Positions 1 to 9,896 are shown, counted from the first letter of the stretch. The stretch is 64,000 bases of DNA from Pseudomonas sp. MM223 (GCA_947090765.1 OX352322.1:5325001-5389000); one strand, 5' to 3'. Program-made: numbers and translations. The notes: generated by a model not told the origin, from the letters alone.

Positions 1-528
1 CCAGCTAATCAGCAGGTCGCCCACGCCCAGTGGCGCCAGGAATACCCCGGTGTGCGGCGCCAATTGGCGAATCGCCTGCTCGTCGAGGTGGTCGAAGTGA
101 TCGTGCGAAAGCACCACCGCAGCCAGCGGCGGCAACTGGTCCAGTGCCAGCGGCGGCGCATGGAAGCGCAGCGGGCCGGCCCACTGCACGGGTGAGGCGC
201 GCTCGGCGAACACCGGGTCGGTAATAAAGAAGCGCCCACGCAACTTCAGCAATACTGTGGAATGGCCCAGGCGCCACAAACTGTGGTCCGGGGCATCGAG
301 CACCTGCTGGCGGGTCATGGGCTGGAGGCTGATCGGCGTGGCTGGTCGCGTTTGTGGCGGTTTGCGCAGGAACAGGTACTTGAGCCCGATGCGCAGTTTT
401 TTCAATACGCCATCCTGCGCAAGCAACGCCTGGTTGTGGAAGCGTCCATCCCGCTGGGGTGCCGACTCGCCGGCGTGGTTGGCCAAAGGGACCATCAGCA
501 ACACTCCAAGCAACAGGAAAGCCTTCAT
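1..528 (-). CDS. MBL-fold metal-dependent hydrolase (partial, 3' end outside window)
   Basis: The reading frame is open from an ATG at 528 down to base 1, giving 176 codons; the C-terminus lies outside the window. The protein begins with a hydrophobic export signal (MKAFLLLGVLLMVPLANHAG), so it is probably periplasmic or exported. After a linker it has the N-terminal half of a metallo-beta-lactamase fold. LGHSTVLLKL matches the first strands seen in UlaG/NAPE-PLD-like hydrolases, and SHDHFDHLD at about residues 140-148 is the HxHxDH metal-binding motif. The family hydrolyses ester, lactone or phosphodiester bonds, and the substrate here cannot be told. The gene is transcribed away from the diguanylate cyclase that begins at 650. 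Confidence 0.8.
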   Translation of the reverse strand, partial: MKAFLLLGVLLMVPLANHAGESAPQRDGRFHNQALLAQDGVLKKLRIGLKYLFLRKPPQTRPATPISLQPMTRQQVLDAPDHSLWRLGHSTVLLKLRGRFFITDPVFAERASPVQWAGPLRFHAPPLALDQLPPLAAVVLSHDHFDHLDEQAIRQLAPHTGVFLAPLGVGDLLISW

Positions 529-649
529 GTTACCCCACAGTGATCGGATCAACCGTGAATTGGCTTGTAAGGTCATTTTTCGCCGATGAAACACTGTTCA
601 ACAATATTCACGTGAGTTATGCGATAAACGGTACCCCGGCAGAAGAACG

Positions 650-1732
650 ATGACCATGATGGACAACCGCAGCGGCAAAGGCCTTTCATTCGTCAAGCGC
701 ATCTACCTGCCGCGCGTTATCGGCCTGGGCATCGGTCTGCTCAGCGTCATGGCCGGCATGGCGCCGCTGACGCCGACTGGGTGGGTGTGGGGGCTGCTGC
801 TGTTCAATGGGCTGCTGTGGCCGCACGTGGCCTACCTCTGGGCCAAGCGCTCGGCAACCCCTTACCAGGCGGAACAACGCAATTTGCTGCTCGACTCACT
901 GATGGGCGGGTTCTGGACCGCCGCCATGCACTTCAACCCGTTACCCTCCGTGACCGTGCTGTCGATGATGACCATGAACAACGTCGCTGCCGGCGGCAAG
1001 CGGCTGGTCGTGCGTGGGGCAATGGCCCAGCTGGCCGGCATGCTTGTCGCCATTCTGGTGCTTGGCCCCGGCCTGCAACTGAATGCCACGCCCCTGCAAG
1101 TTTATGCCTGCTTGCCGATGCTGACGCTGTACCCGTTAGCCCTGGGCTGGGTGTGCTACCAGCTGGCGATCAAGCTGGCCGACCACAAGCGCCGGCTGAG
1201 CGCCCTGAGCCTCACCGACAGCCTGACCGGGCTGCTCAACCATGGCGCCTGGAAAGACCTGCTGCTGCTGAAGTTCCAGGCTTGTAAACAGCTACCGGGG
1301 AGCGCGGTCATTGCCCTCATCGACATTGACCATTTCAAGACCATCAACGACACCTTCGGCCACGTGGTCGGCGATTGTGTTCTGCGCCAGCTCAGTACCG
1401 AACTCCGGCGTAACCTGCGCGAAGGCGACCAGGCCGGGCGGTACGGCGGCGACGAGTTCTGCGTGATCCTGCCGGACACCAGCGAAGCTCAGGCCTGCCA
1501 CGCCATGGAGCGCCTGCGCGAGCAGGTCGCCAACTACCGTAACCCGCAGTTGCCGCACCTGCGCATCAGCCTAAGCATCGGCCTGTCAGCGTTCGAGGCT
1601 GGCCTGCAATCCCCGGAACACTGGCTAGAACAGGCGGACAAGGCCCTGTACACCGCCAAGCACGCAGGCCGCGACCAAGTCAATTTTGCCCGCGGCGAGG
1701 CTGCGACGCTCAGGCTGGCCTATCCTGATTGA
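650..1732 (+). CDS. Membrane diguanylate cyclase, MASE2-GGDEF
   Basis: This 360-residue protein makes cyclic di-GMP from two GTP. Residues about 10-175 are hydrophobic with several membrane segments and resemble the MASE2 sensor of the AdrA/DgcC group. Residues about 185-345 form a GGDEF domain with SLTDSLTGLLN at its start, DIDHFKTINDTFGH, and an intact YGGDEF active site. REGD lies exactly five residues before GGDEF and is an intact RxxD inhibitory site, so product inhibition is expected. The ATG at 650 is preceded by a purine-rich stretch (agaagaacg); an ATG at 659 is an alternative. It is probably monocistronic, 51 bases before the next c-di-GMP gene. The signal it senses is unknown. Confidence 0.9.
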   Translation: MTMMDNRSGKGLSFVKRIYLPRVIGLGIGLLSVMAGMAPLTPTGWVWGLLLFNGLLWPHVAYLWAKRSATPYQAEQRNLLLDSLMGGFWTAAMHFNPLPSVTVLSMMTMNNVAAGGKRLVVRGAMAQLAGMLVAILVLGPGLQLNATPLQVYACLPMLTLYPLALGWVCYQLAIKLADHKRRLSALSLTDSLTGLLNHGAWKDLLLLKFQACKQLPGSAVIALIDIDHFKTINDTFGHVVGDCVLRQLSTELRRNLREGDQAGRYGGDEFCVILPDTSEAQACHAMERLREQVANYRNPQLPHLRISLSIGLSAFEAGLQSPEHWLEQADKALYTAKHAGRDQVNFARGEAATLRLAYPD

Positions 1733-1783
1733 ACCCCCTGCCTGACTGCCCGACGGGGGGCTGCTTGAAGGAGCCGCACGCGC

Positions 1784-4368
1784 ATGGCCAGGACTGCCAA
1801 CCTTCCACCCGCAAGCCCAACGCCGCGCTTCCAGGTACGCCACCTGATTGCCGGTTTCAGCGCAGTGTTCGGCCTGGCCTGCCTGGTCATCCTTGGCGCC
1901 CTGTTCAATATCGCGACCACACTCGACCATCAGGAACGCCAGCGTAGCGCCTTCCACGCAACCCAGGCGCTGGAACAACGGCTGTTGGCCTCACGCCAGT
2001 TTCTGTCCAGCTATGCCGTATGGGATGCAGCCTTCGAACACCTGGCGGGCCACGCCGACTGGCAGTGGGCCTACGAGGAAAAGAACGTAGGCGAGTCGCT
2101 GTACAGCGCCAGCGGCTACGAAGGGGTGTTTGTGGTGGAAAACGACCGCACCACCTATGCCTTGTTCAAAGGCCAGCCCAGCCAGGCAGGCGCCAACACC
2201 TATATAGACGCAGCGCTTCAGCCAATCATCGACCAGGCTCGTGCGGCAGCCATTCCCCGCGAGCAGATCACCCGTTTCGTGCTGTTCAATGGCTGGCCGG
2301 CCGTACTCAGTGCCGCGGCCGTACGCCCGGACCGTGACGTCACCGACCGTGAGGTAAGCCAGGCGCCAGTCATGCTGTTTGTCGACCAGCTTACCGAAGA
2401 AAAACTCGCGCAACTGGGCAAGGGTGCCGGCCTCACCGGCATGCACGTGGAAAAGGAAGACATGCAGCAGCATGACCACTTGCGCATCGACCTGGGTGAC
2501 ACCGGCTATCACCTGTCCTGGAGCAGCCCGTTGCCTGGGCACCAATTGCTGTGGGCAGTAATGCCAGCCCTGCTGGGCGCGCTGCTGATACTTGGCCTGA
2601 TCATGTTGTACCTGTTCCGCCTCACTTTGCGCAGTTCGCGGGCAATCGGCCTTACGCTTTCGCACCTGCAGCAGAGCAACCAGGCCCTGGAAGCCAGCGA
2701 ACAACGTTTTCGCGCCGTGGCGGAGTCGGCATCCGACTGGATCTGGGAAACCGACCGGCAACAACGCCTGACATACCTGTCGCAGCGCTTTGCCAATGTC
2801 ACCGGCTACCCGGTGGATGACTGGCTGGGCCACCCGCTGAACCAGTTGCTGGCCTGCGATACCACGCCGTTATCGCCCTGGCTGGACGCCCTCGCCAACG
2901 CAGACCCACAACAGTTGGCCAACCTGCGTTGTACTTACCGTGACCAGAATGGCCAAAACCGCTACTGCAGGATTTCGGCCCGCGCCATCTGGCGTGACGA
3001 CAGACCTGTGGGTTTTCGTGGCACAGCCAGCGACATCACCGACGAAGTCGATGCCCACGCACGCATCCAGCACCTTTCGCTGCACGACCCACTGACCGGG
3101 TTGGCCAACCGCAACAAGCTGGCCAGGCACCTGGAACAGGCCCTGCTGCGCGGCAGTGACTCGCCGCCATTGACCCTGCTGTTGCTGGACCTGGACAACT
3201 TCAAGCCGATCAACGACTCCCTCGGCCATGCCGCCGGGGATGCCGTGCTGCAGGAAGTGGCGACGCGCCTGCGCGACACCACCCGCGATGACGACCTGGT
3301 CGCACGCCTGGGTGGTGACGAGTTCATTCTGGTCCTTGGCGGCATGGACAATCGCAGCGAGATCGATCGCTTCTGCGCACGCCTGATCAGCCTGTTACAG
3401 CAGCCCATCACCTTCGACAGCCAACCGCTGCACGTCGGCGCCAGCATCGGTGTCGCCCAGACCCGCACCCAGGGTTTCGATGCCGGCGAACTGATCCGCT
3501 GTGCCGACATCGCCCTGTACCAGGCCAAGGCCGATGGCAAGAATACCTGGCGCTACTTCGCCGCCGAGATGAACCAGCAGATCCAGTACCGCCGCCAGTT
3601 GGAAAACGACTTGCGCCGGGCCCTGCGCAACCAGGAATTCGAGCTGCATTACCAGCCACGCTACCGCCTCAGCGACCTGCGCATCGTCGCGGTCGAAGCC
3701 TTGCTGCGCTGGCAGCATCCACAGGAAGGGTTGCTGGGGCCGGACACCTTCATCCCGCTGGCCGAGCAGAGCGATATCATTGTCGCGCTGGGCCGCTGGG
3801 TACTGCGCGAAGCCTGCCGCACAGCCCACGACTGGCCCGCCGACATTCTGGTTTCGGTGAACCTGTCGCCTGCGCAGTTCCTGCGGAGTGATGTGGTCGC
3901 CGATGTACGCGAGATCCTGCTGGATACCGCCTTCCCGGCCCAGCGCCTGGGCTGGAAATTACCGAAAACGTGATGCTCAACGACATCGAGGGCGCACTAG
4001 GTACCATGCTGTCGCTCAAGGAGCTGGGCGTGCGCCTGAACATGGACGATTTCGGTACCGGCTACTCGTCGCTGGGCTACCTGCGTACCTACCCGTTCGA
4101 CAGTATCAAGATCGACAAGCGTTTCATCAGTGGCTTGAACAGCAACGGTGGCAGCGACCGCGCCGTGGTTCAGGCCATCATCAACCTGGGTGAGGCAATG
4201 GGGTTGACGGTGACAGCCGAAGGCGTGGAGAGCGAACAGCAGCTCAGGGCGCTGGAGAAGGACCGCTGCCATGAGGTGCAGGGCTATTACATGAGCCGGC
4301 CGCTGGACAGTGCCGGGGTGGCGGCGTTGTTGCACCACACACCCCATAGCACCGCACAGCCTTTGTAG
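1784..4368 (+). pseudogene. CHASE4-like/PAS/GGDEF/EAL cyclic-di-GMP protein, frameshifted in the EAL domain
   Basis: As written, a 729-residue frame (1784-3973) ends early, and the rest of the EAL domain continues in another frame to 4368; joined, the protein is about 860 residues. Order: a membrane segment (about 24-45), a periplasmic CHASE4-like sensor to about 245, a second membrane segment (250-275), a PAS domain (300-420), GGDEF (RLGGDEF with RDDD inhibitory site) and EAL (VEALLRWQHP in the first part, DDFGTGYSSLGY in the second). The break is at 3950/3951: RLELEITENVML is recovered if one base is restored in CTGG-GCTG, where GAGCTG would be expected. Both catalytic halves are otherwise well conserved, which argues for a recent mutation or a sequence error over old decay. 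RBS AAGGAG lies upstream of 1784. Confidence 0.85.
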
Positions 4369-4459
4369 GAGCAGCCTTGTGCTGCGAAAAGGCCAGTGAA
4401 GCCACCATCAACTTTGCCGCTTGTACCGGCCCCTTCGCAGCACAAGGCTGCTTCTACAG
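4364..4459. repeat. Paired REP element (GTAGGAGCAGCC type)
   Basis: Two inverted arms of roughly 31 bases, 4364-4394 and 4427-4459, each contain the head TGTAGGAGCAGCCTTGTG and the tail CGAAAAGGCC/GGCCCCTTCG. They match each other with a few mismatches. The left arm overlaps the stop codon of the preceding EAL gene. The same sequence recurs at 10016, 14809 and 37008. It can fold into a large stem and may act as a transcription end for the convergent genes on both sides. Confidence 0.85.
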
Positions 4460-4468
4460 GGGCCGGGT

Positions 4469-4792
4469 TTACTGCTGCACGCTGCGTTCGGCGACGATCT
4501 CTGGCAGGTCCCGCCGGCGCAGGTAGGTGCGCAGTGGCTCAGCAATATTCAAGCGATCATCCACATGCTGCTCCAGCAGCAGCGCCAGCCGCTCACGGCA
4601 CAGCGCCATCCGCTGCCCTTGCTCGGGACGCCAGACAAACTCGCTGCAAGGGGTGATGCTGTCGTCGGGCACGTCCATGCCGAACGAGTCCTCGGAAAAA
4701 CGCACGATATGAACACCGCGCTTGCCATGAAAACCGACAAAGCCCTTGAGCTGATCGGCGGCGTTGCAGATGTCCTGGGAAGTGATGGCCAT
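4469..4792 (-). CDS. Conserved hypothetical protein, 107 aa
   Basis: I do not recognise a named family. The ATG at 4792 (MAITSQDICNAADQLKGFVG) is preceded by a GAGG-containing ribosome site about 9 bases upstream, so the longer upstream extension of this frame (to 4948) is not used here. The product is soluble, of mixed alpha/beta character, with no signal peptide or membrane segment. It contains a basic C-terminal segment (LRTYLRRRDLPEIVAER). It lies between the REP element and the LysR gene on the same strand, with a 130-base gap to the LysR stop, so it may be read from the same region but probably has its own promoter. Confidence 0.7.
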   Translation of the reverse strand: MAITSQDICNAADQLKGFVGFHGKRGVHIVRFSEDSFGMDVPDDSITPCSEFVWRPEQGQRMALCRERLALLLEQHVDDRLNIAEPLRTYLRRRDLPEIVAERSVQQ

Positions 4793-4922
4793 GACATAAC
4801 CTCGCAATGAAATCGGAAGATACGCACGCCTGGCGGGATGGGTCGCCTCTACCGGGCAACTCGCAAGCAGCAGCCTAACGCAACTGGCAGGCGGTTCGCC
4901 AAGTCTTTTCGTAGCCCCCTGT

Positions 4923-5840
4923 TCAGTATGCATCTGGCGCTGGGTCAACCTGCGAAGCCAGCAATGCCGTCAGCCACTGCATAAACGCCTGAACCCGGCG
5001 CGGCACATGCCGTTGCCGGGCATACAGCAGTGACACCGGCATGGCCGGTGCCTGCCAGCCTTCTAGCAGCGAAACCAGCTCGCCTCGCTGCAGGTGCTCG
5101 GCCACGCCCACCGCCGGTACCTGGATCAACCCTAGCCCGGCCAGGCAAGCCGCCGAGTAGGCCTCGGCGTTGTTGACCGTGACCACACCGGCCATGGCCT
5201 GGTAGTGCAGCTCGCCTCCTTGCAGGTATTCGAACCCGGCGCTGCGTGCGCCCAAGGTGCGTACGTAGTGCACCAGCTGGTGCCAGGCAAGCTCCTGCGG
5301 CGTGTGCGGCACGCCGTAGCGGGCCAGGTAGGCGGGGCTGGCACAGTTGCGCATGCTAAGTTGCCCGATCGGCCGCGCCACCACATCCAGGTCATGCAGG
5401 GCACCTATGCGCATCACGCAGTCAAACCCTTCGCGCAGCAAATCGACCTGACGGTCAGTGCAACTGAGCTCTACTTCCAGCCGCGGAAAACGCTGCAAAA
5501 ACTGCGGTAACGCCGGGATGATGACCCGCCTGGCCATCATGGTCGGCAGGTCGATGCGCAGGCGCCCGGTCAATTCGGCATCGTCGGCGTTGAACAGGCT
5601 CTCGATTTCGTCCATGCCTGACAGCAGGTCCTTGCTACGCTCGTACAGCAAGGCGCCATCCTGGGTCGCCTGTACCCGGCGGGTAGTACGGTGGAACAAC
5701 TGCGTACCCAGCATGCGCTCCAGCGCTTTTACCTGCTCTGACACGGTCGAGCGTGGTAGCCCCAGGCTCTCGGCAGCCAGAGTGAAACTGCTGACCTCAC
5801 TGACCCGCACGAAGGTGCGCAACAACTCCAGCTTGTTCAT
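4923..5840 (-). CDS. LysR-family transcriptional regulator
   Basis: The 305-residue length is typical for LysR proteins. Residues 1-60 are the winged helix-turn-helix (LRTFVRVSEVSSFTLAAESL, then LPRSTVSEQVKALERMLGTQLFHRTTR), followed by a substrate-binding domain beginning GRLRIDLP at about residue 92. The gene is divergent from the SDR oxidoreductase at 5952 with a 111-base shared upstream region. That is the classic layout for a LysR protein controlling its neighbour. The effector is unknown. Confidence 0.9.
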   Translation of the reverse strand: MNKLELLRTFVRVSEVSSFTLAAESLGLPRSTVSEQVKALERMLGTQLFHRTTRRVQATQDGALLYERSKDLLSGMDEIESLFNADDAELTGRLRIDLPTMMARRVIIPALPQFLQRFPRLEVELSCTDRQVDLLREGFDCVMRIGALHDLDVVARPIGQLSMRNCASPAYLARYGVPHTPQELAWHQLVHYVRTLGARSAGFEYLQGGELHYQAMAGVVTVNNAEAYSAACLAGLGLIQVPAVGVAEHLQRGELVSLLEGWQAPAMPVSLLYARQRHVPRRVQAFMQWLTALLASQVDPAPDAY

Positions 5841-5951
5841 TCGGGCCTCGACTGTCCGGATTTTGCGAACAGTATTTCCATTTTTTCAGGATTTAACAGC
5901 CTCACGTCGACCAATAACCTGCCCTCATCAACCCAGCCTGAGGTTTTCACC
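5841..5951. promoter_or_regulatory. Divergent promoter region of the LysR and SDR genes
   Basis: This 111-base gap lies between two divergently read genes and is more AT-rich than its flanks (attttgcgaacagtatttcc). It must hold both promoters, and by analogy with other LysR pairs it should hold the T-N11-A type regulator site. I could not place individual -35/-10 boxes with confidence. Confidence 0.5.
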
Positions 5952-6710
5952 ATGACCCGCAAAATTGCCCTGATCACTGGCGCCAGCCGCGGCCTCGGCC
6001 GTAATGCTGCCGAACACCTGGCCGCACGCGGTATCGATGTCATCGGCACTTACCACAGCAAGGCCGACGAAGCCCAAGCCGTAGTTGCCCGACTGGAACA
6101 AGCCGGGGTCAAGGCGGCCATGCTGCAACTGGATGTCAGCGACAGCAGCAGTTTTGCCGGCTTCGCCGAGCGCCTGGGCACCACCCTGCAGCAGCACTTT
6201 GGCCGCGAGCGTTTTGACTTTCTGGTGAACAATGCCGGGATCGGGCTGAATGTGCCGTACATCGAAACCACCGAAGCGCAGTTCGACCAATTGCTGAACA
6301 TTCAACTGAAAGGGCCGTTTTTCCTCACCCAGCGCTTGCTGCCGTTGCTGGTCGACAATGGTCGCATCGTCAACATTTCCACCGGTCTGGCGCGCTTTGC
6401 GCTGCCGGGGTATGCCGCTTATGCCGCGATGAAAGGCGCAATGGAGGTGCTGACCCGCTACCAGGCCAAGGAACTGGGTGCACGTGGCATTCGCGTGAAC
6501 ATTTTGGCGCCGGGGGCGATCGAGACTGATTTTGGCGGCGGCGTGGTGCGGGATAACCAGCAGGTGAATGACTACATTGCCGGCAATACGGCGCTGGGTC
6601 GGGTGGGATTGCCGGATGATATCGGGGCGGCGATTGCGCTGTTGCTGGAAGACGGCAATGGCTGGATTACCGGGCAGCGGCTGGAGGTGTCGGGCGGCAT
6701 GTTCCTTTGA
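5952..6710 (+). CDS. SDR-family NAD(P)-dependent oxidoreductase
   Basis: This is a 252-residue classical short-chain dehydrogenase. Visible signatures are TGASRGLGRNAAEHLA (cofactor-binding TGxxxGxG) near residue 10, NNAGIG near 95, an active-site serine in NISTG near 140, and YAAMK (YxxxK) near 157. A C-terminal segment ends WITGQRLEVSGGMFL, typical of the 3-oxoacyl-ACP-reductase-like branch. The TGASRGLG motif fits NADPH or NADH, and the substrate is not predictable. It is probably regulated by the divergent LysR protein. Confidence 0.9.
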   Translation: MTRKIALITGASRGLGRNAAEHLAARGIDVIGTYHSKADEAQAVVARLEQAGVKAAMLQLDVSDSSSFAGFAERLGTTLQQHFGRERFDFLVNNAGIGLNVPYIETTEAQFDQLLNIQLKGPFFLTQRLLPLLVDNGRIVNISTGLARFALPGYAAYAAMKGAMEVLTRYQAKELGARGIRVNILAPGAIETDFGGGVVRDNQQVNDYIAGNTALGRVGLPDDIGAAIALLLEDGNGWITGQRLEVSGGMFL

Positions 6711-6735
6711 ATCCGAGCGTTTGGGGCCGCTGTGC

Positions 6736-6827
6736 GGCCCATCGCCGGCAAGCCAGCTCCCACAGGTACAGCGGCGCGTTCAGAGTTTATGGCAATCCTG
6801 TGGGAGCTGGCTTGCCGGCGATGGGCC
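6736..6827. repeat. Paired REP element, perfect 30-base inverted repeat
   Basis: Arms 6736-6765 and 6798-6827 are exact reverse complements, with a 32-base spacer. The core is GTGGGAGCTGGCTTGCCGGC. This is a different REP subtype from the GTAGGAGCAGCC copies elsewhere in the window. It lies between two convergent genes (the SDR and the efflux adaptor) and may end transcription from both. Confidence 0.85.
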
Positions 6828-6844
6828 ACACACTGGCCCCGCTT

Positions 6845-7702
6845 TCACTGCTCATGCACCTGCACACTCGCGGTCATCCCTGCACTCAGGGTCACCCCTT
6901 CCGGCACCTGGTCCAGGCGAATCCGTACCGGTATGCGCTGGGCCAGCCGCACCCAGTTGAAGGTCGGCTCCACCTCCGGCAGCAACTGGCTGTCCGGGTT
7001 GCTGTTGCGGTCAGTGATACCGCGGCTGATGCTCTCCACATGCCCTTGCATCGGTTCGCCCGCGCCCATCAGCCAGACTTTCACCGCGTCCCCCACACGA
7101 ATACGCGGCAGCTTGGTTTCCTCGAAATAGGCCTGGATATAGAAGGTTGAATCATCCACCAGGGCCATCACCGATTCCCCGGTGTTCACATAGTTGCCCT
7201 CGGCCAGACGCAGGTTTGTAATGTGCCCGTTGCGCGGTGCCCGCACCTCACTGCGTGCCAGGTTGATTTTGGCAACCTGCAGTTGCGCTTGGGCCTCGTG
7301 CAGTTCGCCGCGCGCGATGGCGGCATTGATCTGGGCGTTTTCACGCAGCTCGGCACTGATCGCCTCTGGCCCTAGGGCGGTACGCCGGGCTGCTTCGCGC
7401 TCGCGCAAGCGCAATTGCTGGGCGCGGGTCTCCGTCACCGCGCTGGCCTGGTCGAAGGCCGCCTGGAAACGCTCGCGGTCGATGCTCATCAACAGGTCGC
7501 CAGCCTTGACCTGCTGATTATCACGGGCCTTGAGCTCACGTACCCAGCCGGACACGTCAGGGGCGATCACCACCACATCTGCGCGCACACGGGCATCGCG
7601 GGTCCAGGGCGTAAGCATGTAGTACTGCCACAACTGGTAGCCGGCCAACACGGCCAGAGCCACCACACACAGCGTCACCAGGGTACGTACGGCCGCACGC
7701 AT
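6845..7702 (-). CDS. HlyD/AaeA-like efflux periplasmic adaptor subunit
   Basis: This 285-residue membrane-fusion protein has one N-terminal membrane segment (residues about 7-25), a biotinyl-lipoyl-like half (DARVRADVVVIAPDVSGWVREL), a helical hairpin of about 75-140 and the matching lipoyl half (RSEVRAPRNGHITNLRLAEGN), then a beta-barrel domain. Such adaptors bridge an inner-membrane pump and an outer-membrane channel. It is the last gene of the operon after the FUSC pump and the DUF1656 protein, the order of aaeB-aaeX-aaeA type aromatic carboxylic acid efflux systems. No outer-membrane factor is encoded here. Confidence 0.88.
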   Translation of the reverse strand: MRAAVRTLVTLCVVALAVLAGYQLWQYYMLTPWTRDARVRADVVVIAPDVSGWVRELKARDNQQVKAGDLLMSIDRERFQAAFDQASAVTETRAQQLRLREREAARRTALGPEAISAELRENAQINAAIARGELHEAQAQLQVAKINLARSEVRAPRNGHITNLRLAEGNYVNTGESVMALVDDSTFYIQAYFEETKLPRIRVGDAVKVWLMGAGEPMQGHVESISRGITDRNSNPDSQLLPEVEPTFNWVRLAQRIPVRIRLDQVPEGVTLSAGMTASVQVHEQ

Positions 7703-7714
7703 CGAAACACTCCT

Positions 7715-7921
7715 TTATAAAGCTCCCAGCAGCCTCACCACCAGGAACAACACACAAACGAACAGCGCTGCGTCGAACAACGCTTCATGCCAGATCCAGC
7801 GCCCCAACGGCGTCGCCTGCACCACCAGGCGCAGCAAGCCGGTGAGCACCAGCGCCAGCAACACATAAAACAGAAACGGGCTGAGCAGCACGCCGCCCAC
7901 TTCCCATTCACGCAACCCCAT
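7715..7921 (-). CDS. DUF1656 (AaeX-like) small membrane protein
   Basis: This 68-residue protein has two hydrophobic segments (residues about 11-33 and 48-66). It begins MGLREWEVGGVLLSPF, which matches the DUF1656 family found in aae-type efflux operons. Its ATG overlaps the end of the upstream FUSC gene by 14 bases, suggesting translational coupling. A role in assembly or function of the pump is assumed from context. Confidence 0.85.
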   Translation of the reverse strand: MGLREWEVGGVLLSPFLFYVLLALVLTGLLRLVVQATPLGRWIWHEALFDAALFVCVLFLVVRLLGAL

Positions 7922-9896
7922 GGGCTTCCTCCTGCCAGCGGCACCACTTGCCCCAGCTTTTCTGCAATTGCAGCACCGCACCTTCAGCCAGCCGCAGCGG
8001 GTCACTTGCAGGCAGCCGGCGCAAGGCGGCAATGAAGTGTTCGCTTGCGGCGTCCAGGCGCTGCCCACGCCCGGCGGCTGGCCCTTTGGCCAGTACCGCC
8101 TCCACCTGCTGCAAGTACTCGCGCTCGGCCCGCCCCAAGGGGGCTTGGGCGACCGCCAGGCACATGCGCAGGTGCACCAGTTCATCGCCGATATCCAGCC
8201 CATGCAGGCCGTCATCCCAGCGTTTGCGCTCGCTCTCGGGCAGCTCGCCGGCATGCCGTGCCAGTTGCATCAGGCGGTCGGCCATGCGCCCGCCAAACCA
8301 GCTGTCGGCACCGCGCAGGTCGCGCCGGGTCAGGCGTACCAGGTCGTTCTGGGTGGCAGCACGCAAGCGCCGGCCTAGCCAGGCCGGGTGACGGAACACC
8401 AGCAAACGGAAGGCCATTACCGCTGCCGACACCCCAACCAGCATCGCCAGCGCACTGTTGAGCATGGTCGCCACACCAAACTGCATGGCGTTGAGCGGGG
8501 ACACCAGCACAATGAAGTGCAGGCAATAGGAAGTGGCGGTGGCCCCGGTACGGGGATGGGCCATGCCCAATGCGCCAAGAAAAAGCGGCACGCCCATGCC
8601 CAGGCAAAGCATGGCGAAGCTGCTCCATTGCGGCAGCAGGATCTGCCCGACCAGAAACGCCGCGGGTATTGCCAGGAAGATCCCGCGCAGGAAGCTCAGG
8701 CCAATCTGCGCGCCGTTCTCGCGGCTGGCGAACAAGCTACAAACCACGCACGTCAGCACCAGCCCACCCGGCGCCGAAGGCCAGGCGGTCGCCAGCCAGA
8801 AACCGCTCATTACCAGAAAGGCCAGCGCGCTGCGTGAACCGAACAGCAAGGCCAGCGACCAGTCGCGGTGCACGGCAAGCCCCTGGGACACATCCTTGGG
8901 TGCCCTGCCCGCCTCCACATCTTCCAGTGCCAGGCTGGCGGCCATGGCGTAATCCAGCAACAAGGCCATGCGCGCCAGGCAGAAGTGCTCCGCCGAACTG
9001 ATCTGTTCATCATGGGCGGCATCCCAGATGCGCTGGCGCAGCAGTAACAGGCTGGGTTGGTCAGGTTTGCCCAACAGTGCGCGAACCTCTTCCAGCCAGT
9101 GTGCCAGGTGAGCGGCCTCACGCTCATCGAGTTGCCGCCACTGCCGGCGCACCGAGCGCGAGATGCGCAACAGCACCATCAGCTTCTGGCTCAGGCCACG
9201 GATGGCACGGGCTCGCTGGCGCCCACGGTTGCCTTCGAACCAGGCATGTTCACGCTGGCTGTCGATGGCGACGATACGCCCCAGGCTCTCCAGCAAGCCT
9301 TTGCGCGCCTCGTCCTCACCGCCCAACATGGCACTGGCAGCCTGTAGGCCGTTCTGCCAGGCCTGCCGGGCCTGCCCACCTAATTGCTGCTCTACCCGCA
9401 TTGGCCAGAGCAAGGCACTGCTGGCGGTAGCACAGAAAATGCCCAGGCAGATCTCGGTACAGCGCGCCACGGCCTGGTCAAATACCTGCAGCGGGTGGTC
9501 GATGGCCGGCAAGGCAATGATCGCAGCGGTGTAGCCCGCCAATACAAAGGCATAGGCCCAGGCACTGCGCAGTTGGGTCGAGGCAGCGGTGCACAGGGCC
9601 AGCCACAAGGCCAGGGTAATCAGGAACAAACCAGGGGTCTGGGCAAACAGGCCGATGAACACCACCGACATGACCGTGCCGACCAAGGTACCGGCCAGCC
9701 GCGCCAAGCCTTTCTGCACCACCATCCCCGACAGCGGCTGGGCAACGATGAAAGCGGTCATCAGTGCCCAGGACGGTTGCTCCAGGCCCCAGCGCATCGC
9801 CAGCCACAACGCCAGGCCACCACCCAGCAAGGTCTTGATGGCGAACTTGAGGGCGAGGCTGCTGGGGGCGAACAGGGCCTGAAGGGTGATGGGCAC
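7908..9896 (-). CDS. FUSC-family (AaeB-like) inner-membrane efflux pump
   Basis: This 662-residue protein has two clusters of membrane segments, residues about 15-165 and 350-500, separated by a long cytoplasmic helical region, with a soluble C-terminal part. That is the FUSC/AaeB architecture. AaeB-type pumps with an AaeA adaptor export aromatic carboxylic acids such as p-hydroxybenzoate and related compounds. Translation appears to start at a GTG (9896), with an AAGG-containing ribosome site about 10 bases upstream. A SlyA/MarR-like palindrome lies 74-87 bases upstream of the start, so control by a MarR-type repressor is possible. No regulator gene is adjacent. Confidence 0.88.
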   Translation of the reverse strand: MPITLQALFAPSSLALKFAIKTLLGGGLALWLAMRWGLEQPSWALMTAFIVAQPLSGMVVQKGLARLAGTLVGTVMSVVFIGLFAQTPGLFLITLALWLALCTAASTQLRSAWAYAFVLAGYTAAIIALPAIDHPLQVFDQAVARCTEICLGIFCATASSALLWPMRVEQQLGGQARQAWQNGLQAASAMLGGEDEARKGLLESLGRIVAIDSQREHAWFEGNRGRQRARAIRGLSQKLMVLLRISRSVRRQWRQLDEREAAHLAHWLEEVRALLGKPDQPSLLLLRQRIWDAAHDEQISSAEHFCLARMALLLDYAMAASLALEDVEAGRAPKDVSQGLAVHRDWSLALLFGSRSALAFLVMSGFWLATAWPSAPGGLVLTCVVCSLFASRENGAQIGLSFLRGIFLAIPAAFLVGQILLPQWSSFAMLCLGMGVPLFLGALGMAHPRTGATATSYCLHFIVLVSPLNAMQFGVATMLNSALAMLVGVSAAVMAFRLLVFRHPAWLGRRLRAATQNDLVRLTRRDLRGADSWFGGRMADRLMQLARHAGELPESERKRWDDGLHGLDIGDELVHLRMCLAVAQAPLGRAEREYLQQVEAVLAKGPAAGRGQRLDAASEHFIAALRRLPASDPLRLAEGAVLQLQKSWGKWCRWQEEAHGVA

